DNA of 64,000 nucleotides from Dyella sp. S184 (GTDB taxonomy: Bacteria > Pseudomonadota > Gammaproteobacteria > Xanthomonadales > Rhodanobacteraceae). Shown piece after piece: positions 8,710 through 17,411 of the stretch (positions within the stretch are counted from its first letter, which is position 1; every line of letters starts with the position of its first letter). The notes under the pieces are model-generated. The model was not told where the DNA came from. It saw nothing but the letters and a program-made list of their open reading frames with translations, and did no database searches. A program made the position numbers and the translations under genes. The DNA lies in NCBI RefSeq assembly GCF_009766065.1, contig NZ_LMUE01000005.1, forward strand, positions 426,731 through 490,730, given 5' to 3'.

Positions 8710-9282
8710 ATGCAGCGCTTGACCCTGTTTTGCAAACGTCTGCTGGCCCTGTTCGTGGACTGCATCGTGCTGACGACGATGAACGGCGTGCTGCAGCCCT
8801 TGCTGATGATCGGTTATCTCATCGCCGCATCGCCCAACCCGGGCGGTGACGCGCGCAATGGCGCGCTCGTGTCGCTGCTGCTGGGCGGACAGCTTGTTCC
8901 TGCCTTTGTCTATTTCTGGCTGTTCCATGCCTGCCGCTGGCATGCGACGCCGGGCAAGCTGCTGATGGGCATCGAACTGCGCGAAGCAGGCTCGCGACCT
9001 CTCACTACTCGCGCCATCGCGAAACGCTCCCTCTATGCGCTGTTGACCCTGTTGTCCGCCGGGCTGGGTTATGTGTGGGCGCTGTTCGATCGTCGTGGTC
9101 TTGCCCTGCACGATCATCTGGGGGCCAGCGTAGTCGTGCGCCGCGGTGTCGATGCGACCTTCGCGGTGCCTGCCGCATCGCTGGCACCGTCGGCGACGAT
9201 CCTCATCGTGCTCGCCAGTTATGTGCTGTACGCCGTTGCGGTGATCCCGTGCGCGCTGGTCATCAGTCTGGTGTTGCGATGA
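8710..9282 (+). CDS. RDD-family membrane protein
   Basis: About 190 residues, starting at MQRLTLFCKRLLALFVDC; an ATG at 8680 would add ten residues. The first membrane helix carries the Arg and Asp that name the RDD family. The family motif ATPGKLLMGIEL lies near residue 88, and further helices follow at the middle and C-terminus. RDD proteins are polytopic inner-membrane proteins, some linked to ion transport; the substrate here is unknown. The stop overlaps the next start (ATGA), so the two genes form an operon. Confidence 0.8.
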   Translation: MQRLTLFCKRLLALFVDCIVLTTMNGVLQPLLMIGYLIAASPNPGGDARNGALVSLLLGGQLVPAFVYFWLFHACRWHATPGKLLMGIELREAGSRPLTTRAIAKRSLYALLTLLSAGLGYVWALFDRRGLALHDHLGASVVVRRGVDATFAVPAASLAPSATILIVLASYVLYAVAVIPCALVISLVLR

Positions 9283-9599
9283 GGACTTCCATGGTGACGA
9301 CAGGCATCTTTGCGGCGCTCTTTCTGGGTGCGCTTGGCCTGAAGCAATGGGTCATGCGTATCCATCCCGCGATCCGCGCGTTCCAGGCGCACAACGACGG
9401 GTATCTTGCGCCGATGAAATGCGGGGCGTTGGTGCGCCTCCCGCCGAATCTCGCGCGCTATCCGGACGGTTCGCCCATCTACTTCGACAACGCCAGCGGA
9501 AAGGTAGTCGCACAGTGCGACAACCCCTTGGCCTGGCACTCCATCAGTCCGGCGAAGCGCGTGCGCTGTCCGCCGGCTGGGTGGACATGCGGTCCATGA
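9279..9599 (+). CDS. Small membrane-anchored hypothetical protein
   Basis: 106 residues starting MRTSMVTTGIFAALFLGALGLKQWV, one N-terminal membrane helix or uncleaved signal. A short exported domain with three Cys follows (KCGALVRLPP, AQCDNPLAW, RCPPAGWTC). Its start overlaps the RDD stop by four bases, so translation is probably coupled. I do not recognise the family. Confidence 0.6.
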   Translation: MRTSMVTTGIFAALFLGALGLKQWVMRIHPAIRAFQAHNDGYLAPMKCGALVRLPPNLARYPDGSPIYFDNASGKVVAQCDNPLAWHSISPAKRVRCPPAGWTCGP

Positions 9600-9631
9600 T
9601 GCCGGGAGAACAAATAATCGGAACACGAAGC

Positions 9632-9681
9632 GGGTCAGAGACATTTATAAGGTGTTTGAAGCCGACAAATGATTCTGGCCC
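9632..9681. repeat. REP-like inverted repeat, copy 1
   Basis: The arms GGGTCAGAGACATTT and AAATGATTCTGGCCC are complementary at 12 of 15 positions around an 20-base centre containing GTTTGAAGCC. A related element is at 12179-12223. The GGGTCAGAG arm is typical of short intergenic palindromes in Xanthomonadales. No transposase gene is adjacent. Confidence 0.55.
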
Positions 9682-9789
9682 GTTTGCCTGGGGCGCGGAA
9701 AATGCCCAAGCACTATCTCATCCATCGCTATCTATCGACAACGCAATGGTCGACACTGCGCCGCACTACGATGATGGATACGGCTATAT

Positions 9790-10461
9790 ATGTGCTTCTC
9801 TGCAACCGCCAGTTTTGTAAGTAGCGCACTGATCGCCGGCGTTGGTATCGCCACCCTCGGGTGCGTACGCGGGCATCGCAACGAATGGCTGTTTGCCTCG
9901 ATCCCGTTGCTGTTTGCGTTCCATCAGTTTGCCGAAGGCGCCGTATGGCTCGCCTTGAGCGGCGACAGCGTACTCGGTGGCCTCAAGCCGTGGGGATTCG
10001 TGTACATGCTCTATGCGCAAGGAGTGTTGCCACTGCTGATCCCGCTGAGCGTCTGGCTGATCGAGCCGGGAAAATATCGTCGTCTGATGGTGCTGCCCTT
10101 TCTGGTGCTGGGCGCCGCCCTCACCGTTTACCAGCTTTGGGCGCTGCTGAATTTCGATACCGCGATCTATGCGCATGATCACAGCGTGGTCTACTCGAAT
10201 CCCGCCACCAACCAAATGGCGGTCGCTGTCCTTTACGTGATCGCCACCTGCGGCTCGCTGTTCTTTTCCGGATACCGCTACATCATCGCGCTCGGCGCAG
10301 TGAACCTGGTCGGCGTGCTACTGGTGATGTGGCTCAAGCAATATGCCTTTACCTCGGTATGGTGCACCTATGCCGCCGTGGTCAGCGTGCTGATTTACTT
10401 CCATTTCAGGCGCCCCCACCACAAACGGAAACTGTTTTCGGCTGTTACCCTGCGACCATGA
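9790..10461 (+). CDS. DUF6629-like polytopic membrane protein
   Basis: 223 residues with about seven hydrophobic helices. The N-terminus MCFSATASFVSSALIAGVG matches, from memory, a family annotated DUF6629. FAFHQFAEGAVWLAL lies in the second helix, with conserved polar residues inside the membrane. The C-terminus is basic (RRPHHKRK), suggesting a cytoplasmic end. No function is known. The stop overlaps by four bases the start of the broken lipoprotein gene that follows. Confidence 0.65.
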   Translation: MCFSATASFVSSALIAGVGIATLGCVRGHRNEWLFASIPLLFAFHQFAEGAVWLALSGDSVLGGLKPWGFVYMLYAQGVLPLLIPLSVWLIEPGKYRRLMVLPFLVLGAALTVYQLWALLNFDTAIYAHDHSVVYSNPATNQMAVAVLYVIATCGSLFFSGYRYIIALGAVNLVGVLLVMWLKQYAFTSVWCTYAAVVSVLIYFHFRRPHHKRKLFSAVTLRP

Positions 10462-10640
10462 CCAGAGCATGGAACGCCACGACGGCTCGCCGTCTCGGCG
10501 TTGCCCTTTTTGCTGTCGGCCTGCTGGCTCTGGGGGTGTGCAAGCACGGCAGCCACCTGCTCAGACCGCCGATGCCGTCGACAACCTCGCTCGCGAGTAC
10601 GGTGCCCAGCTGCAGCGCTCGCTGCCAGTAGCGAAAGCAT
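10458..10640 (+). pseudogene. Deletion remnant of a lytic-transglycosylase-like lipoprotein gene
   Basis: The first about 75 bases and the last about 75 bases match the two ends of the intact gene at 13764-14366, including some upstream sequence. About 420 internal bases are missing. The 5' part encodes MTRAWNATTARRLGVALFAVGLLALG; the 3' part corresponds to QTADAVDNLAREYGAQLQR but is now in another frame, giving a stop at 10631. The lipobox Cys context and the whole SLT domain are gone. Confidence 0.85.
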
Positions 10641-10654
10641 TGGGAAAATAAGGT

Positions 10655-10673
10655 GTCAGGATTACTTCCTGAC
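10655..10673. repeat. Short palindrome, copy 1
   Basis: A perfect 7-bp inverted repeat GTCAGGA / TCCTGAC with 5 bases between lies just after the pseudogene. The same sequence, with two transitions, recurs at 11402-11420 just after the OmpH-like gene. Confidence 0.6.
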
Positions 10674-10773
10674 CTAACGCCGACTGACTCGCGCGCGCCA
10701 ATGTCAACAGGGAGTCACCATGTGGCAGCGCGTTCGCTTATTCTCAGGGCTTCAGCAAACAGGACAACCCAAC

Positions 10774-11376
10774 ATGAATATGCACCGCCCATGGTTCACC
10801 GCCGCGCTGGTCGTCGCAGCCGGCCTTTCCATCGCTCCCATGTCTCCCGCGCGGGCTGCCGATCCTCTCGAGGGCAATGCCGTGCCGGGCGTGTGCATGC
10901 TTTCGCGCGAGGCGGTTTTCGCGCAGGCCAAGGTCGGGCAGGCGGCGAGCCAGCGGCTGAGCCAGTTGGCGACCCAGGCCCGGTCACAACTGGACGCCCA
11001 AGGCAAGCCGCTGCAGGCAGACGTGCAGAGTTTCCAGCAGAAGGCTGCGTCGTTGAGCGAGACGCAGCGCAGTCAGCAGGGTGAAGCCCTGCAGATGCGG
11101 TCGCAGGCCTTCCAGGAGGAAGTGGACGAGCTCAGCAAGCGTATCCAGCTGACCCGTGCCAAGGTCATGCAGACCATTGGCGAGGATGCACAGCCGATCA
11201 CCGCGGATGCCTACAAAAACCATCACTGTGGGCTGTTGCTGAACCGTGATGCGGTGCTGGGCGGCAACGCGACCAACGACCTCACGAGCGATGTGATCCA
11301 GGGCCTGGACCGCAAGGTCGGCACGATCAATTTCAATCTGGAGCCGTTGCCAAGCAAGACCACCAACAAGCCGTGA
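10774..11376 (+). CDS. OmpH/Skp-family periplasmic protein
   Basis: 200 residues starting at MNMHRPWFTAALVV; the longer frame from 10720 lacks a signal-like start. The signal peptide ends near ARAAD (about residue 28). A helical, Gln-rich region (about 50-150) has the Skp pattern QSQLDAQGKPLQADVQSF and long heptad-like stretches, consistent with the tentacle coiled coils of the Skp chaperone that escorts outer-membrane proteins. The canonical skp beside bamA is not here, so this is a paralogue of uncertain role. Confidence 0.7.
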   Translation: MNMHRPWFTAALVVAAGLSIAPMSPARAADPLEGNAVPGVCMLSREAVFAQAKVGQAASQRLSQLATQARSQLDAQGKPLQADVQSFQQKAASLSETQRSQQGEALQMRSQAFQEEVDELSKRIQLTRAKVMQTIGEDAQPITADAYKNHHCGLLLNRDAVLGGNATNDLTSDVIQGLDRKVGTINFNLEPLPSKTTNKP

Positions 11377-11401
11377 CGTAGACGTGGGCGGGCGAAACGT
11401 T

Positions 11402-11420
11402 GTCAGGATCACTTCCTGAT
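11402..11420. repeat. Short palindrome, copy 2
   Basis: TCAGGA / TCCTGA with 5 bases between lies 26 bases after the OmpH-like gene. It shares about 20 of 22 bases with the copy at 10655. No U-tract follows, so it is a repeat rather than a clear terminator. Confidence 0.55.
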
Positions 11421-11467
11421 CTGACGATGTTTGACTTGCTCGTTCTCACTCCAACACGAGCCACACC

Positions 11468-12124
11468 ATGGACCCCGGCTTCTGGCATCAACGCTGGCGC
11501 GAAGGCCGCATCGGATTCCACCAGGACAAACCGACGCCACTGCTGCTCGAGCACTGGCCGGCGCTTGAACGGGCACCCGGCAGCCAGGTATTTGTACCGC
11601 TGGCCGGCAAGTCGCTGGACCTCGCCTGGCTGGCGGCGCAGGGCCACCGCGTGCTGGGGGTGGAGCTGTCGCCGCTGGCGATCGCGCAGTTCTTCGTCGA
11701 GCATGGCTTGACGCCGCAGGTGCACGATTCGCCTTATGGCCGCCACCACCGGGCTGGCGATGTCGAACTGATCTGCGGCGATGTCTTCGGCCTCGACGCC
11801 GACGTCCTGGCTGATTGCGCGGCGGTTTACGACCGCGCCGCGCTGATCGCGTTGCCGCCGCCGCTGCGCCGTCGTTATGTGCACGAGCTGCATGCGCTAC
11901 TGCCTGCCGGCTGCCGCGGCCTGCTGATCACGCTGGAGTATCCGCAACACGAAAAGCAGGGGCCGCCGTTCGCCGTGCCGGAAACCGAGGTGCGCGATCT
12001 GTATGATCGCGACTGGCGCGTGGAGACCCTGGAACGCTGCGATATCCTCGCGCAGCAGCCGGGCTTCGTCGCCGAAGGGGTGAGCGCGCTGGAGACGGTG
12101 GTCTACCGGTTGTCGAAGAGATAA
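11468..12124 (+). CDS. tpm: Thiopurine S-methyltransferase
   Basis: 218 residues, the usual length of bacterial TPMT. The N-terminus MDPGFWHQRWREGRIGFHQ is the family signature. VFVPLAGKSLDLAWLAAQGHRVLGVELSPLAI (about 42-73) forms the SAM-binding beginning of the Rossmann fold, and YDRAALIALPP (about 120-131) is motif IV. Bacterial members methylate selenium and tellurium oxyanions as well as thiopurines. Confidence 0.95.
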   Translation: MDPGFWHQRWREGRIGFHQDKPTPLLLEHWPALERAPGSQVFVPLAGKSLDLAWLAAQGHRVLGVELSPLAIAQFFVEHGLTPQVHDSPYGRHHRAGDVELICGDVFGLDADVLADCAAVYDRAALIALPPPLRRRYVHELHALLPAGCRGLLITLEYPQHEKQGPPFAVPETEVRDLYDRDWRVETLERCDILAQQPGFVAEGVSALETVVYRLSKR

Positions 12125-12178
12125 GTGGCTAAGGCTAAAGGAATAGTGCACGCATGATGTGGTCGTTCTTCCATGAAA

Positions 12179-12223
12179 GGGATCAGAGACATCGATCGGG
12201 CATTCGAAGCCAACAGATGTCTC
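12179..12223. repeat. REP-like inverted repeat, copy 2
   Basis: The 8-bp arms GAGACATC (12186-12193) and GATGTCTC (12216-12223) are perfect. The centre TTCGAAGCC and the flank GGGATCAGAG resemble the copy at 9632-9681. It lies in the leader of the next gene. Confidence 0.5.
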
Positions 12224-12292
12224 CCAACTTTTCCTGGTCTCTCTTGCTCGAATTCATTTTGCCGAACCGATACTTGGCGGACAGGGGTAGTT

Positions 12293-12754
12293 ATGAAAAA
12301 GTTTCTCTCGATTCTTGGTGGTATCTTTCTTCTGATCGTTGTGGTCGCCGTGGTGTTTATCGGTATCGGTGTCTATCAGGGGAACAAACTCGACAAGTCC
12401 AGCAAAGCGTACGTCGAGGCAAACATTCGACCCATTGTTTCGACATGGTCGAAAGACGAGCTGGTGAAACGCGCATCTCCGCAACTGCTGGAGATCATCA
12501 ACAAGTACCCTGACCAGCTTGATCAGCTGTTCAAGAAGCTATCGAAGCTTGGCGCCCTGCAAAGCCTGGGGGAGCCGAAGGGTCAGTCGCTTGTCGCTTA
12601 CACCAACAGCACGGGCAAGGTTGTCAGTGCCGCGTACACGGAGACCGCCAAGTTTGATAACGGCAACGCGGACATCAGCATCCGACTGATTCAAGTGGAC
12701 GGACAGTGGCAGTTCCTGCTCTTCAACGTGAACTCACCTTTGATGCTTCAGTGA
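12293..12754 (+). CDS. Membrane-anchored hypothetical protein
   Basis: 153 residues starting MKKFLSILGGIFLLIVVVAVVFIGIGVY, an N-terminal membrane anchor. I reject the longer frame from 12173 because it runs through the repeat. The exported part (about 40-153) contains WSKDELVKRASPQLLEII and ends in a beta-rich domain, IRLIQVDGQWQFLLFNVNS, resembling the DUF4019 or NTF2-like type. Function is unknown. Confidence 0.65.
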   Translation: MKKFLSILGGIFLLIVVVAVVFIGIGVYQGNKLDKSSKAYVEANIRPIVSTWSKDELVKRASPQLLEIINKYPDQLDQLFKKLSKLGALQSLGEPKGQSLVAYTNSTGKVVSAAYTETAKFDNGNADISIRLIQVDGQWQFLLFNVNSPLMLQ

Positions 12755-12876
12755 GTGAGGGTTGCAAAACGAAAGCAGAGCTCTGAGCGCACTTTTCAAC
12801 TCTGCCCTGTGTTAGTCGCCGTGGTGATGACCCTGTCCCGCCCTCGACGAGGGGCTGCATTCCGAAGGAGCCTTCC

Positions 12877-13653
12877 ATGAAAGCTGTCGCTGCCCTGCTG
12901 GCGCTGATGTTGACCTTGACCTGTACTGTCCGCGTGCACGCAGCAGACCCTGGCCCGACGCTTGTTTCACGCGAGTACACCGACGTGGTGGCGCCGGCCG
13001 AGCAGGTGGCCTACGAGGCTGGCATCAAGGCCTACAACCAATGCCTGCGCGAACACGACTTCAAATACAGTTGGACCGCCTGGGTCCACGAGACCGGCGA
13101 CACTTTCAGCTACTCCTACACCACCGACCTGCTGCCCTGGGCGGCCTTCGATGCCATGCACGCGGCGGCACACGCTTGCGACCCTGTGCTTCGATCGAGT
13201 GTGAACCCGCATCTCAAGAGCGAGATGGGCGGATTCACGCAGATGCTTCCTGAATTGAGTCACCTGTCGAAGGGCCAGCATGCAAACGAGCCCCTCCTCG
13301 AGGTCAACAACATCAAGCTGAAACCTGGGCACGAGCCAGAGGAAACGTTCGTCGACGTGATGCAGAAGGTCACTGCGGCGGCTGAGAAAACCCATTGGAA
13401 CTATTACTACGCCATCAGCGCGGTGCGTGACACCGACAGCAATACCCCCAACTTCACCCTGGCGATCTCTTCCAGGAGCTGGGCCGAACTGGGCACGGAG
13501 CCCGAGACCCCGATGTGGGCCATGGTTGCGACGGTCTATGGCAAGGACACCGCGCAGGCTATGCGTAAATCGCTCAATGACGCGCTCGATTACGAGACCA
13601 ACTACATCAAGAGTTACAGCGCCGAGCTGTCCTACAAGGCGTCCGACAAGTAA
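12877..13653 (+). CDS. Secreted hypothetical protein
   Basis: 258 residues with a signal peptide (MKAVAALLALMLTLTCTVRVHAAD, cleavage near residue 23). The mature part has few Cys (CLREHDF, HACDPV), is mixed alpha/beta and has no repeat or membrane segment. A good ribosome binding site (AAGGAG) precedes the start. I do not recognise the family. Confidence 0.65.
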   Translation: MKAVAALLALMLTLTCTVRVHAADPGPTLVSREYTDVVAPAEQVAYEAGIKAYNQCLREHDFKYSWTAWVHETGDTFSYSYTTDLLPWAAFDAMHAAAHACDPVLRSSVNPHLKSEMGGFTQMLPELSHLSKGQHANEPLLEVNNIKLKPGHEPEETFVDVMQKVTAAAEKTHWNYYYAISAVRDTDSNTPNFTLAISSRSWAELGTEPETPMWAMVATVYGKDTAQAMRKSLNDALDYETNYIKSYSAELSYKASDK

Positions 13654-13763
13654 CGGCGTCGCTCTGGAACCCGGACCCGAGAATTGGAGCGGCGGCAAAG
13701 GGGCGCGAACATTTTCCGCAATGCCGGGCCACGGCGCGCGCCATCGGCTGCTAACCTGCGCTC

Positions 13764-14366
13764 ATGATCAGAGCATGGAACGTCACGACGGCTTGCCGCC
13801 TCGGCGTGGCCCTTCTTTTAGCCGTCGGCCTGCTGGCCCTGGGCGGGTGCGCCACTGCGCCGCCCCGTAACAGCCAGAGTATCTGCCGGGTCTTCGAGCA
13901 GTACCCGAGCTGGTACCGCGATGCCCGCGCGGCGCAGGAGCGTTGGGGCACCCCGGTCAATGTGCTGATGGCATTCGTGCAGCGGGAATCCGACTTCCGC
14001 GAGAAGGCCCAGCCGGCCCGGCCGCATTTCCTGTTCATCCCGCTGCCGCGCCGGTCCAGCGCCTATGGCTACGCGCAGGCGCAGGACCCGGTGTGGCAGG
14101 AGTATCTGAAAGCGAACGGCCGCTGGTTCAAGAGCCGCAAGAACATGAACAACTCGCTCGATTTCCTTGGCTGGTACACCGACCGCATCCATCGCGAGCT
14201 GGGCATCTCCAAAGGGGACCCGAGACACCTGTATCTGGCCTACCACGAAGGTATCGGTGGCTACCGTGGCGGCCAGTGGCAGCATGATCGCCACTTGCTG
14301 CAGACCGCCGATGCCGTCGACAACCTCGCGCGCGAGTACGGCGCCCAGTTGCAGCGCTGCCGGTAG
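13764..14366 (+). CDS. Lytic-transglycosylase (SLT)-like lipoprotein
   Basis: 200 residues. The lipobox LALGGC puts the lipidated Cys at residue 29. The probable catalytic Glu is in NVLMAFVQRESDF (about residue 74), followed by SAYGYAQAQDPVW and LAYHEGIGGYRGGQW, which fit the SLT fold that cleaves peptidoglycan glycan strands. The protein probably acts at the outer or inner membrane face of the periplasm. A deletion remnant of a paralogue lies at 10458-10640. Confidence 0.8.
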   Translation: MIRAWNVTTACRLGVALLLAVGLLALGGCATAPPRNSQSICRVFEQYPSWYRDARAAQERWGTPVNVLMAFVQRESDFREKAQPARPHFLFIPLPRRSSAYGYAQAQDPVWQEYLKANGRWFKSRKNMNNSLDFLGWYTDRIHRELGISKGDPRHLYLAYHEGIGGYRGGQWQHDRHLLQTADAVDNLAREYGAQLQRCR

Positions 14367-14688
14367 CGAAAACGGGGGTCAGCGTGCTTGCTGCGGCCGC
14401 GAGAGGGATGGGGCGGGGCGCCATCGGCGGCGCGAATCATACGTACGCTGCATCCCTGCTCAATCAAACGGTCTAAGTACAAACGCGTAGGCAATAGCCT
14501 CCATGCGTGGCTGACGGCCGACGGCTAGTGCTTGCGTGTTATGGAGCCGGCGCTGGCGCGGCGCTAGCTTCCGCAACGCGTCGCACGTCGCGTGCGCGTT
14601 GCTGAAGTTCGTCCTTCACATCATACGATCCGCCACGCCAACGGAGCACTGCTCGTGACGGGTCATGCACCCCTCTTGGAGAGCTGCC
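14367..14688. other. Intergenic region before the hemopexin-repeat gene
   Basis: About 320 bases without a supported gene. CGGGGGTCAGCGTG right after the transglycosylase gene resembles the GGGTCAGAG arms of other intergenic elements nearby. The rest should hold the promoter of the next gene. I see no RNA gene. Confidence 0.35.
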
Positions 14689-16152
14689 GTGTACGACTAT
14701 TTCTTTGCTGGCAATCAATACATCCGCGTCACTCGCGACGATACGGGGCCGGGCGTCGTGGATGCCGGTTATCCGCGAACCATTTCACCCAACTGGGGCT
14801 GGGGTTCGTTCGGCGCCAACGGTATTGACGCGGCGCTGTATAGCGGCTCGAAGTGCTATTTCTTTTCGGGCAAGGAATACATTCGCGTGACGCGCGGGGT
14901 GACCGGGCCAGGCACGATCGATCCGGGTTACCCGCGGCCGATTGCACCCAACTGGGGCTGGGGCACGTTCGGCGCCAATGGCATCGATGCGGCGCTGTAC
15001 AGCAATTCGAAGTGCTATTTCTTTTCGGGCAAGGAATACATTCGTGTGACACGCGGCGAGACCGGCCCGGGCACGGTGGATGCGGGCTATCCGCGACCGA
15101 TCTCGGTGTGGGGTTGGGGCTCATTCGGTGCGAATGGAATTGATGCTGCGCTGTATAGCGGGTCGCGCTGCTATTTCTTTTCCGGCGACCAGTACATCCG
15201 GGTCACGCGCGCCGACGAAGGTGCGGGCACGGTGGATGCCGGCTATCCCAAATCCATTTCGCCGAACTGGGGCTGGGGAAGTTTCGGCAGCAAGGGCATT
15301 GGCGCGGCGCTCAACAGTGGCGGCCCGTATGCGGCTATCCCCGAACAAGGCTTGGGCAGCAATTCGAATTACTTCCTGTACAGCCCCGCCCAGCCCGTGT
15401 TGGAGGGCGCTGTCAGCAAGGAGAGGATCCGCGTGGGCCCCGGGCTTCCGGTGTTCACCTCGTGCAATCATTTGCGCGGGCTCTCGGTGCACATCATCGT
15501 GGACACCGACATCACCGGCACCAACGGCTTCGGTTTCCAGATCAACGCGTACTCGGCCAGGGGTGACTACGTCGGTGCGCAGCAGTACGTGGTGCTGCTC
15601 ATTCCGAACAACAGTTCGCCCAGCCTGACGTGTGTGGTGTGCAACTTTCATGACAAGCAGGAGCCGTTGATCAATATTCAGCCCTGGCTGGCCAACCTGC
15701 CGACCAATACGCTGCCCGCCGGGTACCAGATCATCATCACCTTGTTGAACGACGCGGCCGACAACATCACCGGAGCGACCTATGTGGTGATCGACAACCA
15801 CGGCCATACCATCGGCAACAAAACCATTTCACTGAGCGATCAGCCTGCTGAGAACCTGGCGCCCATCGTCGCCTTCCAGGTCAACTTCGTGGGCGACATC
15901 AATGGCGCCACCACCACGCTCGCCTCCGGCGCGGGCACCATGACCTACACCGCTTCCAACCTGATGTCGGTGTTGAATACCGAGCCGGCGTGCGTGGACT
16001 GGACCTACAGAACGGTGGAGGCCGCCAACAGCATGTACAGCCTGCTGCCTGACACGCCGAGCGACGGCTTCACCCAGTCGTTCGGTTTAAGCGTGGACGG
16101 CAAAGTGATCCACAGTATCGGCGCGGTCCAGCACAAGTTGACAGCTCGATAG
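14689..16152 (+). CDS. Hemopexin-repeat protein
   Basis: I prefer the GTG at 14689 (GGAG eight bases upstream) over the ATG at 14665; it gives about 487 residues. Residues 1-215 contain four tandem hemopexin-like repeats of about 53 residues, each with YFFxGxxYIRVTR, then GYPRxI, WGWGxFG and GIDAAL. Copies two and three are almost identical in DNA. The C-terminal about 270 residues form a separate, unrecognised beta-rich domain. There is no signal peptide. Hemopexin folds bind proteins, metals or carbohydrates; in bacteria such genes are often linked to toxins or lectin-like proteins. Confidence 0.75.
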   Translation: MYDYFFAGNQYIRVTRDDTGPGVVDAGYPRTISPNWGWGSFGANGIDAALYSGSKCYFFSGKEYIRVTRGVTGPGTIDPGYPRPIAPNWGWGTFGANGIDAALYSNSKCYFFSGKEYIRVTRGETGPGTVDAGYPRPISVWGWGSFGANGIDAALYSGSRCYFFSGDQYIRVTRADEGAGTVDAGYPKSISPNWGWGSFGSKGIGAALNSGGPYAAIPEQGLGSNSNYFLYSPAQPVLEGAVSKERIRVGPGLPVFTSCNHLRGLSVHIIVDTDITGTNGFGFQINAYSARGDYVGAQQYVVLLIPNNSSPSLTCVVCNFHDKQEPLINIQPWLANLPTNTLPAGYQIIITLLNDAADNITGATYVVIDNHGHTIGNKTISLSDQPAENLAPIVAFQVNFVGDINGATTTLASGAGTMTYTASNLMSVLNTEPACVDWTYRTVEAANSMYSLLPDTPSDGFTQSFGLSVDGKVIHSIGAVQHKLTAR

Positions 16153-16461
16153 TTGCGCTCAGCGGCGTGATCGACATTTCTCTTCGAAAAAGCCGGGCCA
16201 GCTCACTCTGACTCCTGTTCCGACCGTTCAACGTGCTGAGCCTGCCGAGCCATTGGAATTGGGTATGCCGCTATTGCGAGCCAGAAGTGCAGTCTTGCCC
16301 ATTACTAAACTCCAACGTTCCACATTGTTGACATGTGCGTTGCCGTATCCTTGGCTGCGCGCCAGAAGTGACCGTGGGCGTGCCGGGGATGTTCTGGAGT
16401 GTTCCACTGGCTGTGGGGAATGGCCCAGGACCACATTTGTTCGACTGAAAGGGGTGAGAAC
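16153..16461. other. Intergenic region before the beta-helix gene
   Basis: About 309 bases. Near the left end, GCCGGGCCAGCTCACTCTGA resembles other intergenic repeats of the window in inverse orientation. The remainder has no convincing frame and should hold the promoter for the next gene. Confidence 0.35.
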
Positions 16462-17352
16462 ATGAAACGTTTATTGAAGGTGGCGCTTGCCGTCTGCGTT
16501 CTGTCGTTTGCATTCATCACGTCTGCTCACGCACAGGCGACGCGAACCTGGGTATCTGGCGTGGGCGATGACGCGAACCCATGTAGCCGCACTGCGCCAT
16601 GCAAGACATTTGCCGGGGCCATATCCAAGACCGCGGCCAGCGGTGAAATCGACGCACTCGATCCGGGTGGCTTTGGTGCGCTGACTATTACGAAGGCCAT
16701 CACGATCGATGGTGGTGGGCAACTGGCTGGCGTGCTGGTCTCCGGCACCAACGGCATAACCGTCAGTGCCGGAGCCACTGACACGGTCGTCCTCCGCCAT
16801 CTCGCATTCAGCGGTATTGGATCGGGTCTGGACGGTGTCCAGATCACCAGTGCCGGCAATGTGGTCATCGATCACTGCACGTTCCAGGGATTCACCGTCA
16901 ACAACATCGAGGTCAGCCTTGCGAACAGCGGTTACGTGCTGGTGCAAGACTCCACGATCACCGGTGGCGACAAAGGCATTGTCATTACCGCGACTACCGG
17001 TCCGGGCCCGGTCTCGGCGCTCGTGAAAAACGTTACTATCCAGGGGACGCGCATCGCACTGCAGACACTGCGTGGCCATATCGACGCCACTCATTCAACC
17101 ATTCAGAACAGCCTTGGTTATGGTGCCATAGCCAGCGTAGGCTCCATTGGTCTGGAGGACAGCATCTTTTCCGGCAACGGGACCGCGATACAGGCTCAGC
17201 CGGGTGGCCAGGTCAACATCTCCAATGTCGACATGTTCAACAACACCGCAGGTATCGGTGCGGGCGGCGGCTATGTGGGGTCCGCACTCAACAACCACCA
17301 GTTCAACAGCACCACGCCCGGCGCACCAACCGGGACGATGCTGACTCAATAG
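16462..17352 (+). CDS. Secreted right-handed beta-helix protein
   Basis: 296 residues from MKRLLKVALAVCVLSFAFITSAHAQA, a clear signal peptide; GGGGTGAG is the ribosome binding site. After TWVSGVGDDANPCSRTAPCKTF, a motif often seen at the start of such proteins, there are repeated short beta coils with Asn/Thr/Gly turns (VVIDHCTFQGF, VLVQDSTITGG, LVKNVTIQGT, IGLEDSIFSGNG) as in pectate-lyase-like solenoids. Enzymatic activity is not evident. A strong terminator follows. Confidence 0.8.
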   Translation: MKRLLKVALAVCVLSFAFITSAHAQATRTWVSGVGDDANPCSRTAPCKTFAGAISKTAASGEIDALDPGGFGALTITKAITIDGGGQLAGVLVSGTNGITVSAGATDTVVLRHLAFSGIGSGLDGVQITSAGNVVIDHCTFQGFTVNNIEVSLANSGYVLVQDSTITGGDKGIVITATTGPGPVSALVKNVTIQGTRIALQTLRGHIDATHSTIQNSLGYGAIASVGSIGLEDSIFSGNGTAIQAQPGGQVNISNVDMFNNTAGIGAGGGYVGSALNNHQFNSTTPGAPTGTMLTQ

Positions 17353-17378
17353 CTTCAGGTCGCTGCCCTGATCATCCG

Positions 17379-17411
17379 GCATCCGCTGCGGAACACTGCA
17401 GCGGATGCTTT
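17379..17411 (+). terminator. Rho-independent terminator-like hairpin
   Basis: An 11-bp perfect stem GCATCCGCTGC / GCAGCGGATGC with an 8-base loop, followed by a short T run, lies 27 bases after the beta-helix gene. Confidence 0.75.

Noticed and set aside
8407..9117. 236-codon minus-strand frame that might be a lasso-locus gene
   Set aside because: It is antisense to the RDD-family gene and has no domain or ribosome binding site; not an exporter.
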